Source of the DNA: Antedon mediterranea
Taxonomy: Eukaryota; Echinodermata; Crinoidea; Comatulida; Antedonidae
Length of the DNA: 64,000 nucleotides
Direction: 5' to 3'
Assembly (NCBI RefSeq): GCF_964355755.1
Contig: NC_092680.1
Span: 6,237,001-6,301,000 of the forward strand
Shown: positions 49,405 through 59,985 of the stretch, in pieces
Numbering within the stretch: the first letter of the stretch is position 1
Layout: each line of letters begins with the position of its first letter
Notes under the pieces: generated by a model
What the model was told of the DNA's origin: nothing
Database searches by the model: none
The model's input: only the letters and a program-made list of their open reading frames with translations
Translations under genes and position numbers: made by a program

Positions 49405-49585
49405 GGTTAATAGCAGTCACATCAGGCGAGGCAACAATACAACGTTATAACAAATGGCGTTATTAATAGTCGGGGTTATAACATTTTCTTTTGTTTTACA
49501 TAACGATATTTGAAAGTTAAAAGTATTAATATTATAATTTTACAGTAGTACAAAACATTCTGTTAATTTCTACAATAAAAAAAAC
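49405..49585. repeat. Segmental duplicate of 46436-46625
   Basis: Shared blocks include CATCAGGCGAGGCAACAATA, GTTATTAATAGTCGGGGTTA, TTTTACAGTAGTACAAAACA and ACATTTTCTTTTGTTTT. Same orientation, about 3 kb apart. Confidence 0.75.
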
Positions 49586-50159
49586 CTATTCTCGACTGTC
49601 TGTCTACGATTCTTTGTTTTTTACAAATTCTAAAACACACTGGTGATCAATGTATAGCTCAACAATTTGTCACTCAGGTATTTCAAATAAATTGTTTTGA
49701 CTTTGTATGAAAAAGCGCTACCGTATATACATTTTCATTATTAATTAAAATAAGAAAAATTCAAAATATGTTTTTCGTTATAAAATTCAATAATATGTAT
49801 ATTGCCCCTGATTTATACACACAGTCGTGTAATGTTTCAATTTATAATATATAAAAACAACTTGTATAAATGGTTTTTAATTTCAATATAAAACCGTACG
49901 CTATGTTATTAATTTCATTGAAGTGTTTGGTTTCAACTGACATTTTTTATATAACTTCAAAACCAAAATACATTGACATTCTTGAATTCTTAATTTGGGA
50001 ATTTCGGAAATGAAATAACATTACTCTTGCAACACTCTCAGGTCTATGCCAATTATACCGTGACTGATACACTTTACTTTGTCATATACCCCTCATTATC
50101 TTCAAGTCATCGTACTATCATTATACATTCTCTAATAATATTTTTCATTCAAAATTTAG

Positions 50160-50572
50160 TGTAAGAATCAATTTCGTACGAATTTTATTAACTCTTGATA
50201 ATCTCCAAGATTTTCGATACGAGATAGGAAACATAATTGATCTCATATTTGCTAATTTAGAAATATATTATAGTGCTTTCAGTGACGTATTTTTTCGGTG
50301 ATGATATGGAAAATCGTATCATAATTGTTGATCGAAATTTACGGTAAGAAAAACAATTTGCTAAGAAATGTGTGGATGCCTTCTGATTTATCTACAATAA
50401 TTTGGACACGGGAATTACGGTAGGAAGCATTAACTGTATATATGATATTTTCTTCTGTCTCTTCATGACGTGCTTTTCTGTGATGATTTGGAAAACTGTT
50501 TCTAGATTGTTGAAATTGAATATTGTCGGCGAATTGTAATGATCTAATAATTATATCCTGGGGATTGATCAC
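50160..50572 (-). repeat. Two degenerate tandem ~180-bp units, one open over 77 codons
   Basis: Unit 1 (about 50340-50572) is open and encodes IQFQQSRNSFPNHHRKARHE, with a later NIIYTVNASYRNSR. Unit 2 (about 50160-50340) has matching DNA and reads NFDQQL, a stop, then YDFPYHHRKN and later SYRKS. The shared FP(N/Y)HHRK block with a basic pair recalls a repeated-peptide precursor, but unit 2 is interrupted and no signal peptide is attached. Unidentified. Confidence 0.25.
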
Positions 50573-50884
50573 ATTATGACATAATTACATTATTCATCAG
50601 GAAAAAGAAACATACTAAATATACAGTATATTCCACATAATAAACATATTATCAATCCTATCTAAATTCACTTTAGGGATATCATGAAAAGATTAATGTA
50701 GATTTGTATGTTCTGCTGATTCTCGCACGGTACTATGTCTAGAAACTGTGGAGCTGTTTCATGTCAAGCAACTAAAACAGGCCTACAAATGTTTTGCTTG
50801 TCTTATGTTAAACTTTCCTCTTTCCTATAAATTCAGCGCCACCAAGTAATTATATCCTGGACCCTTGAGTTGTTGTTGCTGGAA

Positions 50885-51790
50885 ACATCTTCAGCCCTGA
50901 TCATTAGAAGAAATCTTAAGAACACCAATAATTAGAACCATCTTAACTGGACGTTAGGAAACATTTTTACAAACTCGGAGCATTAGAAAAAATCTTAAGA
51001 TCTCGGAGAATTAGGAACGTCTTAAGAAACGGGAGCATTTGGAAATGTATTAAGACCCCGGAGCATTAGGAAACATCTTAAGAAACCTGAACATTAGAAA
51101 ACATCTTAAGAAACCTGAACATTAGAAAACATCTTAAGAAACCTGAACATTAGAAAACATCTTAAGAAACCTGAACATTAGAAAACATCTTAAGAAACCT
51201 GAACATTAGAAAACATCTTAAGAAACCTGAACATTAGAAAACATCTTAAGAAACCTGAACATTAGAAACCATCTTAAGAAACCGGGAGCATTGGGGAACA
51301 TCTTAGAACTGGGAGTATTATAGAAACATCTTAAGAAACCGGAGTATTAGGAAACATCTTAAGAAACGGGAGTATTAGGAAACATCTCAAAAACCCGGAG
51401 CATTTGGAAACATCTTAAAAACTGGGAGTATTATAGGAAACATCTTAAGAAACCGGAGTATTACGAAACATCTTAAGAAACCGGAGCATTAGGAAACATC
51501 TTAAGAAACCGGAACATTAGGAAACATCTTAAGAAACCGGAGTATTAGGAAAAATCTTGAGAAACCGGAGTATTAGGAAAAATCTTAAGAAACCTGCGAA
51601 TTAGGAAACATCTTACCGGGAGCATTAGGAAACATCTTAAGAACCGGAGTATTAGGAAACATCTTAAGAAACCGGAGCATTAGGAAACATCTTAAGAAAC
51701 CGGAGTACTAAGAAACATCTTAAGAAACCGGAGCATTATGAAAACAATTTTTAAAACCCAAAGGATTATTAGAAACATGGCTATTAGAAA
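50885..51790. repeat. 28-bp minisatellite, about thirty units
   Basis: The unit alternates CTTAAGAAACC(G/T)GA(G/A)CATTAG with (G/A)AAACAT. Six consecutive units (51077-51244) are identical and a seventh differs by one base; units toward both ends diverge and vary in length by a base or two. The period is not a multiple of three and contains stops, so it is non-coding. The identical core suggests recent homogenisation by slippage or unequal exchange. Confidence 0.93.
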
Positions 51791-52479
51791 ACATAAATTA
51801 GGAACCTGGAGAATTTGAAAAAAAAACACGACAGAAACGACGATCTAAATCAACAAAATTCACATCTAAGTTTAATCCATAATTCATATAAATGTAACTA
51901 ATTAAAATTTCAATAGAAGCGACAGTAATATATCGTGAATTTGGCTAATTTTATCATTAAAAATGTTTCAACAATTGAAAGTACATTCAGGTGTCAATTA
52001 CATTCAACATGTGACGCATCACAGGTACATGCTTCATTAAAACAACATTTTATATAATGTTATTGTATAATTATCAGTAAAGACACGTTAAAGGGAATTT
52101 TACTTAGTCTATATTCCCATGATAAATAAAACAAATCCAAAAGCCTAAAAAAAGTACATGTTGCTCAAAATATATATATCAATATTGTTGTTTTTTGGAT
52201 TATAATACTTTATTGAAGCATATGTTATATTAATTTAATAAGTATGTTTTTGGGCTGTTTTAAAAAAAAATTGCAGATTCTTTTTAAATTGTTGTTATTG
52301 TTTTACTATACCATAATCACCATAATAGAGCTATAATTCTTATAAAAGACGAATAATAATTATAGGGATATTTGTCTACTGTTTGTTGTATAGAGATCAG
52401 ATCATTAAGACGGTAACATCTAATGCTTACATTAATTCATACATCTAAAATCTAAAAATCGTAAGATATAAAACATATC

Positions 52480-52720
52480 GACTTACCTTTGCTCAATGTT
52501 CCGTCTATGTAGTTGTCACTGGTTACAGCACGATCGCCGACTGGGTCTTGTGCGATATTACGACCGTATCGCACTTATGGTGAATATAACAAATGGATCA
52601 ATAGAAAAGACCAAACACGGCTCACACTCGCAAGGTGTCAACAGGTCAATGCGCAATTGCAAAGCGATCAATGCGAAGCAAATCTGACCAATGAATATTA
52701 ATAACATCATGGCCATTAAA
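52480..52720 (-). promoter_or_regulatory. Candidate promoter and first exon on the minus strand
   Basis: Reading leftward: CATTGGTCAG (inverted CCAAT box, near 52690), a GC-richer tract, then CCAGTCGGCGATCGTGCTGT and on to TTGAGCAAAG, directly followed by a consensus donor GTAAGTCG (52491-52484). In one frame the exon ends SDNYIDGTLSK. It could be an untranslated or coding first exon of a gene lying at lower coordinates, whose later exons I cannot identify. Confidence 0.3.
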
Positions 52721-54033
52721 CTGCTTTACGGATAATTATTTTGAAAATCGATTAGAAGAGAGAAACTTCGTAAGTATGAAAATAATATTGTCTATAAACA
52801 GGTGAAACTATACAACCGGTTGGAGTGGTCACGTTTGTAAATAATATATCGAATACAAAATTAGATTTAAATGTGTTTTTTTTTATGAATATAGCCTCAC
52901 GTTTAAGTTCAATATCCGTTATTATGAGCATTTACCTTTCGTAGAATGTATTAGTTGTGATTAAAATAGCAATATCTTAGCTATCAAACACATTTATATC
53001 AATACTGATGGATCTGGAATTCAGAATCAGACCAGTACATTAGAAAATATTTTTACTTAGAAGCCGATATTAAAGATATCTTTGGACTTCTATAGGCTAC
53101 AGTTTTTATTTAAGTTGTTTTTAAAATTATTCCAGCTGTCACTATTTCTAAGAACCAGTGACCGTACCTTTCACACTAAAGAACTTTACTTCAGTAAAAT
53201 ACGATTTAAAGGAAAAGTCTGATTGGTGAATACAAATACAACCCCAGTTTTCCATATCATTTTTATTTTTACTTTTGGGAGAGCGTAATAAAATAGGGTT
53301 ACTGAAAAGCACAGTAGAGAACCTTTATTATTACGGTAAATGAATCGGCGTGTAGAATCGTAGAGCGAGGATGACCACAACAAATTGGCCTTTAAAATAA
53401 ATACACATTTATATTTATAATTCATACACAAAAATATTGTGTACCTTATTCTTTAAAAAATTAAAACAAATCATTATACATTTTTGTTATATCAAATCTT
53501 GGAATTTGTATTATTTTATTTTATTTAAAAAATCAAGCGGACGACTCAAAGAGGACCTCAATGGGACATTAAGACTGGTCTTAAGTGTTACTTTTTAAGA
53601 GATAATATAATCTAACGACAATGACATCTTGCTGTCTCCTGGTTTATATTTATTTTTTAAACAAAAATTTACGACTCATTTCTATAAAGGGCATTACGAA
53701 TCAGTAAAGACGGTAGTATGAGGAATTACTGTACTTAACGGTTAAAAGGGAATGGACAACTATGGCAACACGGCCCATGGGGCGTCATATTAATAACATT
53801 AAAGCAGTGTGATTTTCTGCAACATAAAGTAAAACAAATTATTATTGCTTCACTAAGAATTCTAAAAATGCCATAAATGATATTCAATCCAGCGTGAAAA
53901 AAAACAACAAACATAAAGGAATAACCATAGATATACTATTAAACTGTTTAGAGAGTTACCTAGGCGACAGCGAATTAAGACTAGTGAAAGTGAACGGGGC
54001 AGAAACCCTTTAAAAAGGCTGACGAATAATTTA

Positions 54034-54203
54034 AACAAGGCCAACAGCCATAAGTCGCGTCCTCTCAGAAAAAAATGAACTTTCAAAAAGTAGTGTACAT
54101 CAAAACAGTTCAAAAAGTACAGAAAAGCGATAAAACGCATAGTGATACCGGACCGACAGACAGACCGACAGACCGACCGACCGACCGACATAGTGAACTA
54201 TTA
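54034..54203 (+). mobile_element. CCGA-core short element, copy 3 (right end missing)
   Basis: Second subtype: AACAAGGCCAACAGCCATAA-GTCGCG, then about 90 bp with TTCAAAAAGTA repeats, GATACCGGACCGACAGACAG, CCGA repeats and AGTGAACTATTA. The terminal AGTCGCG hairpin is lost. Confidence 0.7.
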
Positions 54204-54513
54204 TAACATAAATAATAATAAACATAAATCAAAGTAACATACAATGAATTACACAATATCTTTGGCTATAACTTACTTTGAAATATGTATTCAACATGAA
54301 AGTCTTGATTATTCCTTTTCGTTTAAAAACTTGTTTTCAATGAAATTCGCAAAGCTTTCTGTAAAAAAAAAGAATTACATTAAATTAATAATAAGCTATC
54401 GTCCCTCCTTTTATTAACTTTTTAAACAAAAGGGCCTACACATAGGTTACTGGTAAAACATATATTTGCTGGTCACTTATATAAAGTAATAGTTATTTTA
54501 ATAATAAAAAGAT

Positions 54514-55076
54514 GGGTGTCTAGAAAACTCAGACCTAGAAAACTCAGATCTCAGATATATCTGAGTTTTCTAGATCTAGAAAACTAAAACTCAGATATCT
54601 GACTTTTCTAGATCTAGAAAACTCAGATATCAATATCTGAGTTTTCTAGTTCCAAAATGGAACTAGAAAACTCAGATCATCATTTGATTGGTTGGTAGGT
54701 CATTTGGATCGTTCCATTATTAATCAGCAGGTAGGTCATTTGAAATACTAGAGTATTATTAAAACTGTGTACGTTTTCCTACCAATATTGTAACATGTAG
54801 AAGCGCCTACGGCTTAAATAATAAAGAAAATATAGTGCATGTTACTGTTAAAAATATAGGCTTAAAAATGAGGCATGTACGTATTATATTATATAGTATT
54901 TCAAATATGCTACCCTCTAATAATAATGGAACGATCCATTTGATGATCTGGGTTTTCTAGTTCCCTTCTAGAAAAGTCAGATATCTGAGGTTTCTAGATC
55001 TAGAAAAGTAAGATATCTGAGGTTTCTAGATCTAGAAAACTCAGATATATCTGAGATCTGAGTTTTCTAGACACCC
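54514..55076. mobile_element. Foldback DNA element with perfect 9-bp target-site duplication
   Basis: 563 bp, ends GGGTGTCTAGAAAACTCAGA and its inverse, flanked on both sides by TAAAAAGAT (54505-54513, 55077-55085). The arms themselves are strings of small palindromes built from TCTAGATCTAGAAAACTCAG and AGATATATCT. A second inner inverted pair (GATCATCATTTGATTGG near 54676 and GGATCGTTCCATTATTA near 54706; inverse near 54926-54950) is nested inside. No ORF. A 9-bp duplication fits Mutator-like or Merlin elements; hAT would give 8. Confidence 0.88.
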
Positions 55077-55372
55077 TAAAAAGATGGTTAATCAGACTTT
55101 AGCAAGCCTTTTTTAAGTAAATGTTCCTAAAATGAGAAGCATAAAAACAATGAACAATACAATAAGAATGTACTGTACTAACATACAAAAACAGCCGATT
55201 GAAGAAGATATGGATATTCCTGATGATCTGGTAGCAATATTGGAAAAAATGTATTTGAAATCTTGGTGACAGAGGTAGTTGGTTGATAATAGGGGCTTTG
55301 TTTTCCAATAAAGAGGTCGGCGTGCACTGTAGTCCATAAGAGGGGCTTTATTGTTAAAGCGATATTATGGAA

Positions 55373-55557
55373 AACAAGGCCAACAGCCATAAGTCGCGTG
55401 CTCTCAGAACAAAATGAACTTTCAAAAAGTAATGTACATCAAAACAGTTCAAAAAGTACAGAAAAGCGATAAAACGCATAGTGATACCGGACCGACAGAC
55501 TGACAGACCGACCGACCGACATAGTGAACTATTGAGTCGCGTCCACGCGACTTAAAA
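55373..55557 (+). mobile_element. CCGA-core short element, copy 4 (most complete of subtype 2)
   Basis: Runs from AACAAGGCCAACAGCCATAA through the TTCAAAAAGTA-repeat middle, CCGACAGAC and CCGA repeats, AGTGAACTATTG and a perfect terminal hairpin AGTCGCGTCCACGCGACT (55535-55552) followed by TAAAA. Nearly identical to copy 3 over 160 bp, only 1.3 kb away. Confidence 0.78.
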
Positions 55558-56189
55558 CCACCATCAACGGCTTCTATTGGAAAAGATGTCAAAATACGAA
55601 CTTTTATACTGAAAATAAATTGAGGTTGTTTTGGCTTGAAGGGGAAAAATATTAAAAAAACGAAAAAAGTTTATATTGGATAAAACATATTTTACTGCAT
55701 CATTTTAAAGTTAAATCTTACATCTCACTAGAGAATAACCAAATAGATGTATGACAAAACAATACTTTCGCTAAATTATAAGGCATACACTTCTGTTTCA
55801 ATTTTGCTTACTAAACAAAAGACTGATATGGCTCATTTAACTAGTATCAGTTTTACGAGTATTGTTCGCAATAAGTATAATAATATTCAAAATAAATTAC
55901 TACTGTTCATTTAGTTTATTTAGATAAATGTATTATATAATAACATATATGTATAAGTTTAATTAATTTAACACAAATAATGCATTACTGTAACAAAATG
56001 ACTGATTCTAATTATACATTTTCTTGCTTACCGACACAAACGAATCAAGTTTGTTGAAAAACTAGGGCAGCCCATATTCACAAAACGTTGATATATATTG
56101 GAGATTACAGTATGGCAGCACATTTTGCTACTATAGATGTGTAGATACTGGGTGGAACTGTGAACTTTGACATGGTTGTTTAAGCGGTT

Positions 56190-56309
56190 TTTTAGTCACG
56201 TGCAAACGCGACTTTACAGTTCACTGTCGGTCGGTCGGTCTGTCTGTCGGTCGGTAAACACTAACTCAAATGTGTGCACACGAATGCAGCCATGTATATA
56301 GCCTTGTTT
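56190..56309 (-). mobile_element. CCGA-core short element, copy 5 (inverted)
   Basis: Reverse-complement reads AACAAGGCTATATACATGGC, CTGCATTCGTGTGC, GAGTTAGTGTTTACCGACCG, AGTGAACTGTAAAGTCGCG, GTTTGCACGTGACTAAAA. Subtype 1. Confidence 0.7.
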
Positions 56310-59260
56310 AATTAGGAGCAAGTGCAGGAAAACACGTTTTAATTTCAGACGAGAAGGGTAATATTCTGGTTAAGAATGTTCAATTATTTGAAGGACTATA
56401 AACAATGCAGATATTCATATTAGTACTATAAAACAAGTAATGTAATAAGTGTATATATACGTATGGTTCTCGGTAACTTGTATGCCTCGGGAAATTTACC
56501 TTTATTAATTAGCCTCAACATGACCATTGGCATAACAACGTTGAACCAAACTAAAAATATAATGTTACTTTGTCCCCCTGAATTTTTTTTTTTAATATTC
56601 CATTTTAATGTAACATAATAGTTATCCACTTTGACCCAAAAAAATGTATTTACCTGAAAAAATGTAATTTAATGCAAACAATTGTCAAATTGGCTGCCAG
56701 TCAACGGATTTTTGAATGAATTTAATCATTTATTTTGTCATTTTATAAGTGAAAACATTTTTTTTCTATGGAAGTGATTAACTTTATTAAAAGTCTGATT
56801 TAATTAATGTTTTAGGGTACAATACAATACATCTTTAATATAATTATTAAAATAGCAGCAACCACATTAGTATGATCGTATTAATTTCTATTATTTATAT
56901 CATTAGATATGTAGCCTAGTAGTAAATAATTTGAAAATGAATTTCTGCCTTCTAATATCAATTATTGCAATCAGGTGTTTATTGATTTTTTTACAGAAAC
57001 ATTATAAATAGTAGCGTTGATAATGTCCTGTCCGTACCACATTATAACAATATAATTGAACCAGATTATTTTTAGCTTCGCTATAAATATTATGATAAAA
57101 ACTGTGAGAGAGGGCGCGAATCGAATCTGTTTTTAGCGCATCCTAGCCACGAATTTAACACATTTCCGTTTAAAACAATAACAATATATCGTGTATACAC
57201 TGTATAAAATGGACTGAAACAGACATAGGTGAGTATAAAACAAGACGTTATACATTAGGACCTTTACATAATTCCGCTTTGGAATTGTGTCCAAATATCT
57301 CTATCCTAAATCTCTGGTTATACTTCCAGTTATAACTTGAAGACGTGATGATAATTTTAAATATATTTTAATGCATTCTATTTATGAAAATTATTTTTGT
57401 TTACATTTATTAATTCTTCTTTATTTCAAATACAGTTCACAAGTAGAAACAATATATTTAAACAAGATATATTTCTTACAAAAAACGCCGCTCGACTTGT
57501 TGACGAAGTTTTAATTAGTGTTCTTAAAAAAATAATGATTTATTATCAATTATTTTTGTTTCACAATCAGTACTAAACATTAAATGTAACGTAAAGATAG
57601 TCTGGCCTAAAAAAAACCCAAAACATAAGCTAATGTACCATTCCAGTGGTCGTGACCCGGCCCGCACACAAACTAAGAATAACGATGCAAACTTAAAAGT
57701 TAATATTTTTGAAACAAATTATTCATTGCCTGTGTTTGTATAGGGTTTAAAACATCGCCGAAACTATCGTTTTTAGCCACGAACGAAGTAAACAAATTGC
57801 GCCCTCAGTCGGCAATTGTATAAACTACGCCAATTTTCGATAAAATAATTACATTAAATTACGGTTTTTAGTAGATATATTATTTGTATATCAACGTTGT
57901 AAAATTTAATAAACATATTACATGTTTATTAAATAAAAAGAAAATGTGTTTATTTAGCCTCATTCAAAGAATTTCAATACGTTTTTTCTTTTGAATTTCT
58001 TTCTGTTTTTCTCTCCAGTGCTTTGGGACAATCTTTTGATTGTATAAGCGCTTTCGAACAACATTAACATTATTTTCCCGTGTAAGTGGATAGTCCAGAG
58101 ACACAACGCGAATCTATCTACTTAAAAATTCTATTGCTACATGATTTGAGATTTGCATTTTTATTTTAAGTTTATTTATAGTGCAGCATTTTTTGACCAG
58201 GGAAGAAAATCTTTTGAAAAATAAAAAAAAAATTATATTATTGTAAATATTATAAGCCAACATCAAAATGTATGGTACATTATAGGTGGCGGTATTCAGG
58301 AATTATTTTTAATGATAATCTCTGTTAATTAATTTATTATTTAGGTTGATAATCACATGATAATTAGTTAACGAATTAATGGCCGAAATTTTTGAATTGG
58401 CTGTAATGATTGCATTGCATTAGGAAACAAGAACATTGGTGGAAATGCATTTATAATAAATGGTACATGTCTAGGCCTACACGATGATCACATTCTTCAG
58501 CGTCAATAAATAATTTAAAGCCATATTTAACAATCTGGCCCAATAGGATAAACCTTCCATCTTTTGCTTATTCAACTAGATCACGAACATCACAAACGTT
58601 ACAAGATACCACTTTTTAATTTGAATTCCATGTATCAAAATCGGTCTTTATCATGCATTTATAACATTTTGCCTTTTTTGAGGCGTTACTCGAAATTTGT
58701 TTATAATAGTCATTTTAAAGGAAGAGACGGACCTAAAGCATCCGTTTAATGAAAGTAGTCCATTAAGTAATATTTTTGTCTAAACATTTTAAAGAAAAAC
58801 TTCCAACATTTTATATTACAAATCAGAACACAGACAGAATCCTCGATTACCAAAACAGCAATAGCGAATATTTGCGTCCTTCCTTTATTTAGGATTAATG
58901 TTTAGCTCTATAACGTTTGGTTTATTTGTTATTCATTGAAACATGCTTTCGATAAATAAACGCAAGCAAGTAACAGTTATATCCTATCGGTAGATAGGAT
59001 AGTTATAACCCTTTATGTTGTTTATCCACCAGCCTATGTTGCAATTTTCTTTAAATTATTATTTTTATTATGAGTGCATGCGCAACTCAGCAATTATAGG
59101 ATGGATCAAATTAACATATAAAGGGTATTCCAACCAATAGGCCTGCTTCTACTACTAAACTACTAGCTCTATGTCTAGCTAGCCTGTTGAATTACTTGTT
59201 CTGCTAGCTGATGAACAAAATTAATTAATATAAATAATAATTTATTAGTATACAAATCAT
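56310..59260. other. Intergenic AT-rich DNA
   Basis: No gene recognised. A perfect palindrome TATCCTATC..GATAGGATA lies near 58980-59001. Confidence 0.4.
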
Positions 59261-59263
59261 GAA

Positions 59264-59311
59264 TGTAATGGTACAAATAATAGCAAGAGGTGAATTATTT
59301 GTACCATTACA
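59264..59311. repeat. 17-bp perfect hairpin
   Basis: TGTAATGGTACAAATAA (59264-59280), a 14-nt loop, and the exact inverse (59295-59311). Imperfect pairing may extend outward. Could be a tiny MITE or a transcribed hairpin; it is shorter than a usual pre-miRNA. Confidence 0.6.
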
Positions 59312-59884
59312 CGAATATAAAACATTCATATTTGTTTTAGGCCTATATAACATCTGAATAGATTCCTGACATTTGAATAAAATAAAAAGTAGGCATAGTC
59401 ATTATCCTAATGCCTACATTTGATTCACATTGATTAACAGTAACATTTGGTTTTTAATAATATATGGATTTAAGTAACACACCTACCGTAGTTTTAATTA
59501 TGCCAACAAACGGCCAAACAATCCTAGGCCTAGCAAGGCTAAAACGCTATCTAACGGGCAGGCATACTAGCAATACCAAATACGAAACTTCGACAGGCAA
59601 CAGGAACTCATCTAGGCTAATTATGTTTTTCCCAACAATTGCACGTCTTGTAGAGATGTTCCTATTAATTAATTAACGATCTAAGACTAATTTAACTGCC
59701 TTTTTTTATATAAATTCGTAGCCTACATATAATCTCTTAAAAAATGTACTTCCAACACCAATCATAACATTCAATAATCGCGGCGAAAGTACAAAATAGG
59801 TGGCGCTATTGTATTTCAAAAGTAATAGTATAAAAAAAAATGTCCTAACCCAAAAAGATTTTTTGTCGTACACGAAACAAGTAC

Positions 59885-59985
59885 CGTACTATTAAACGAT
59901 CGTTTAATAATGCGTACTATTGCACACCATGTGACCCACAATCGTTCAAATCAACTGACAGGAATTTATTGTTTAATAAATCATG
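59885..59985 (-). repeat. Dispersed repeat, copy 2 (inverted relative of 835-930)
   Basis: Reverse-complement gives AATAAATTCCTGTCAGTTGA, ACGATTGTGGGTCACATGG and a palindromic TTAAACGATCGTTTAA. Same block order as copy 1. Confidence 0.5.

Noticed and set aside
51077-51272. Regular 28-bp repeats resembling a CRISPR array
   Set aside because: The units are directly adjacent with no spacers, and the genome is eukaryotic. It is a minisatellite.
53862-54191. 109-codon minus ORF with SVGRSVCRSVCRS
   Set aside because: It is the translated CCGA microsatellite and body of the short element at 54034-54203.
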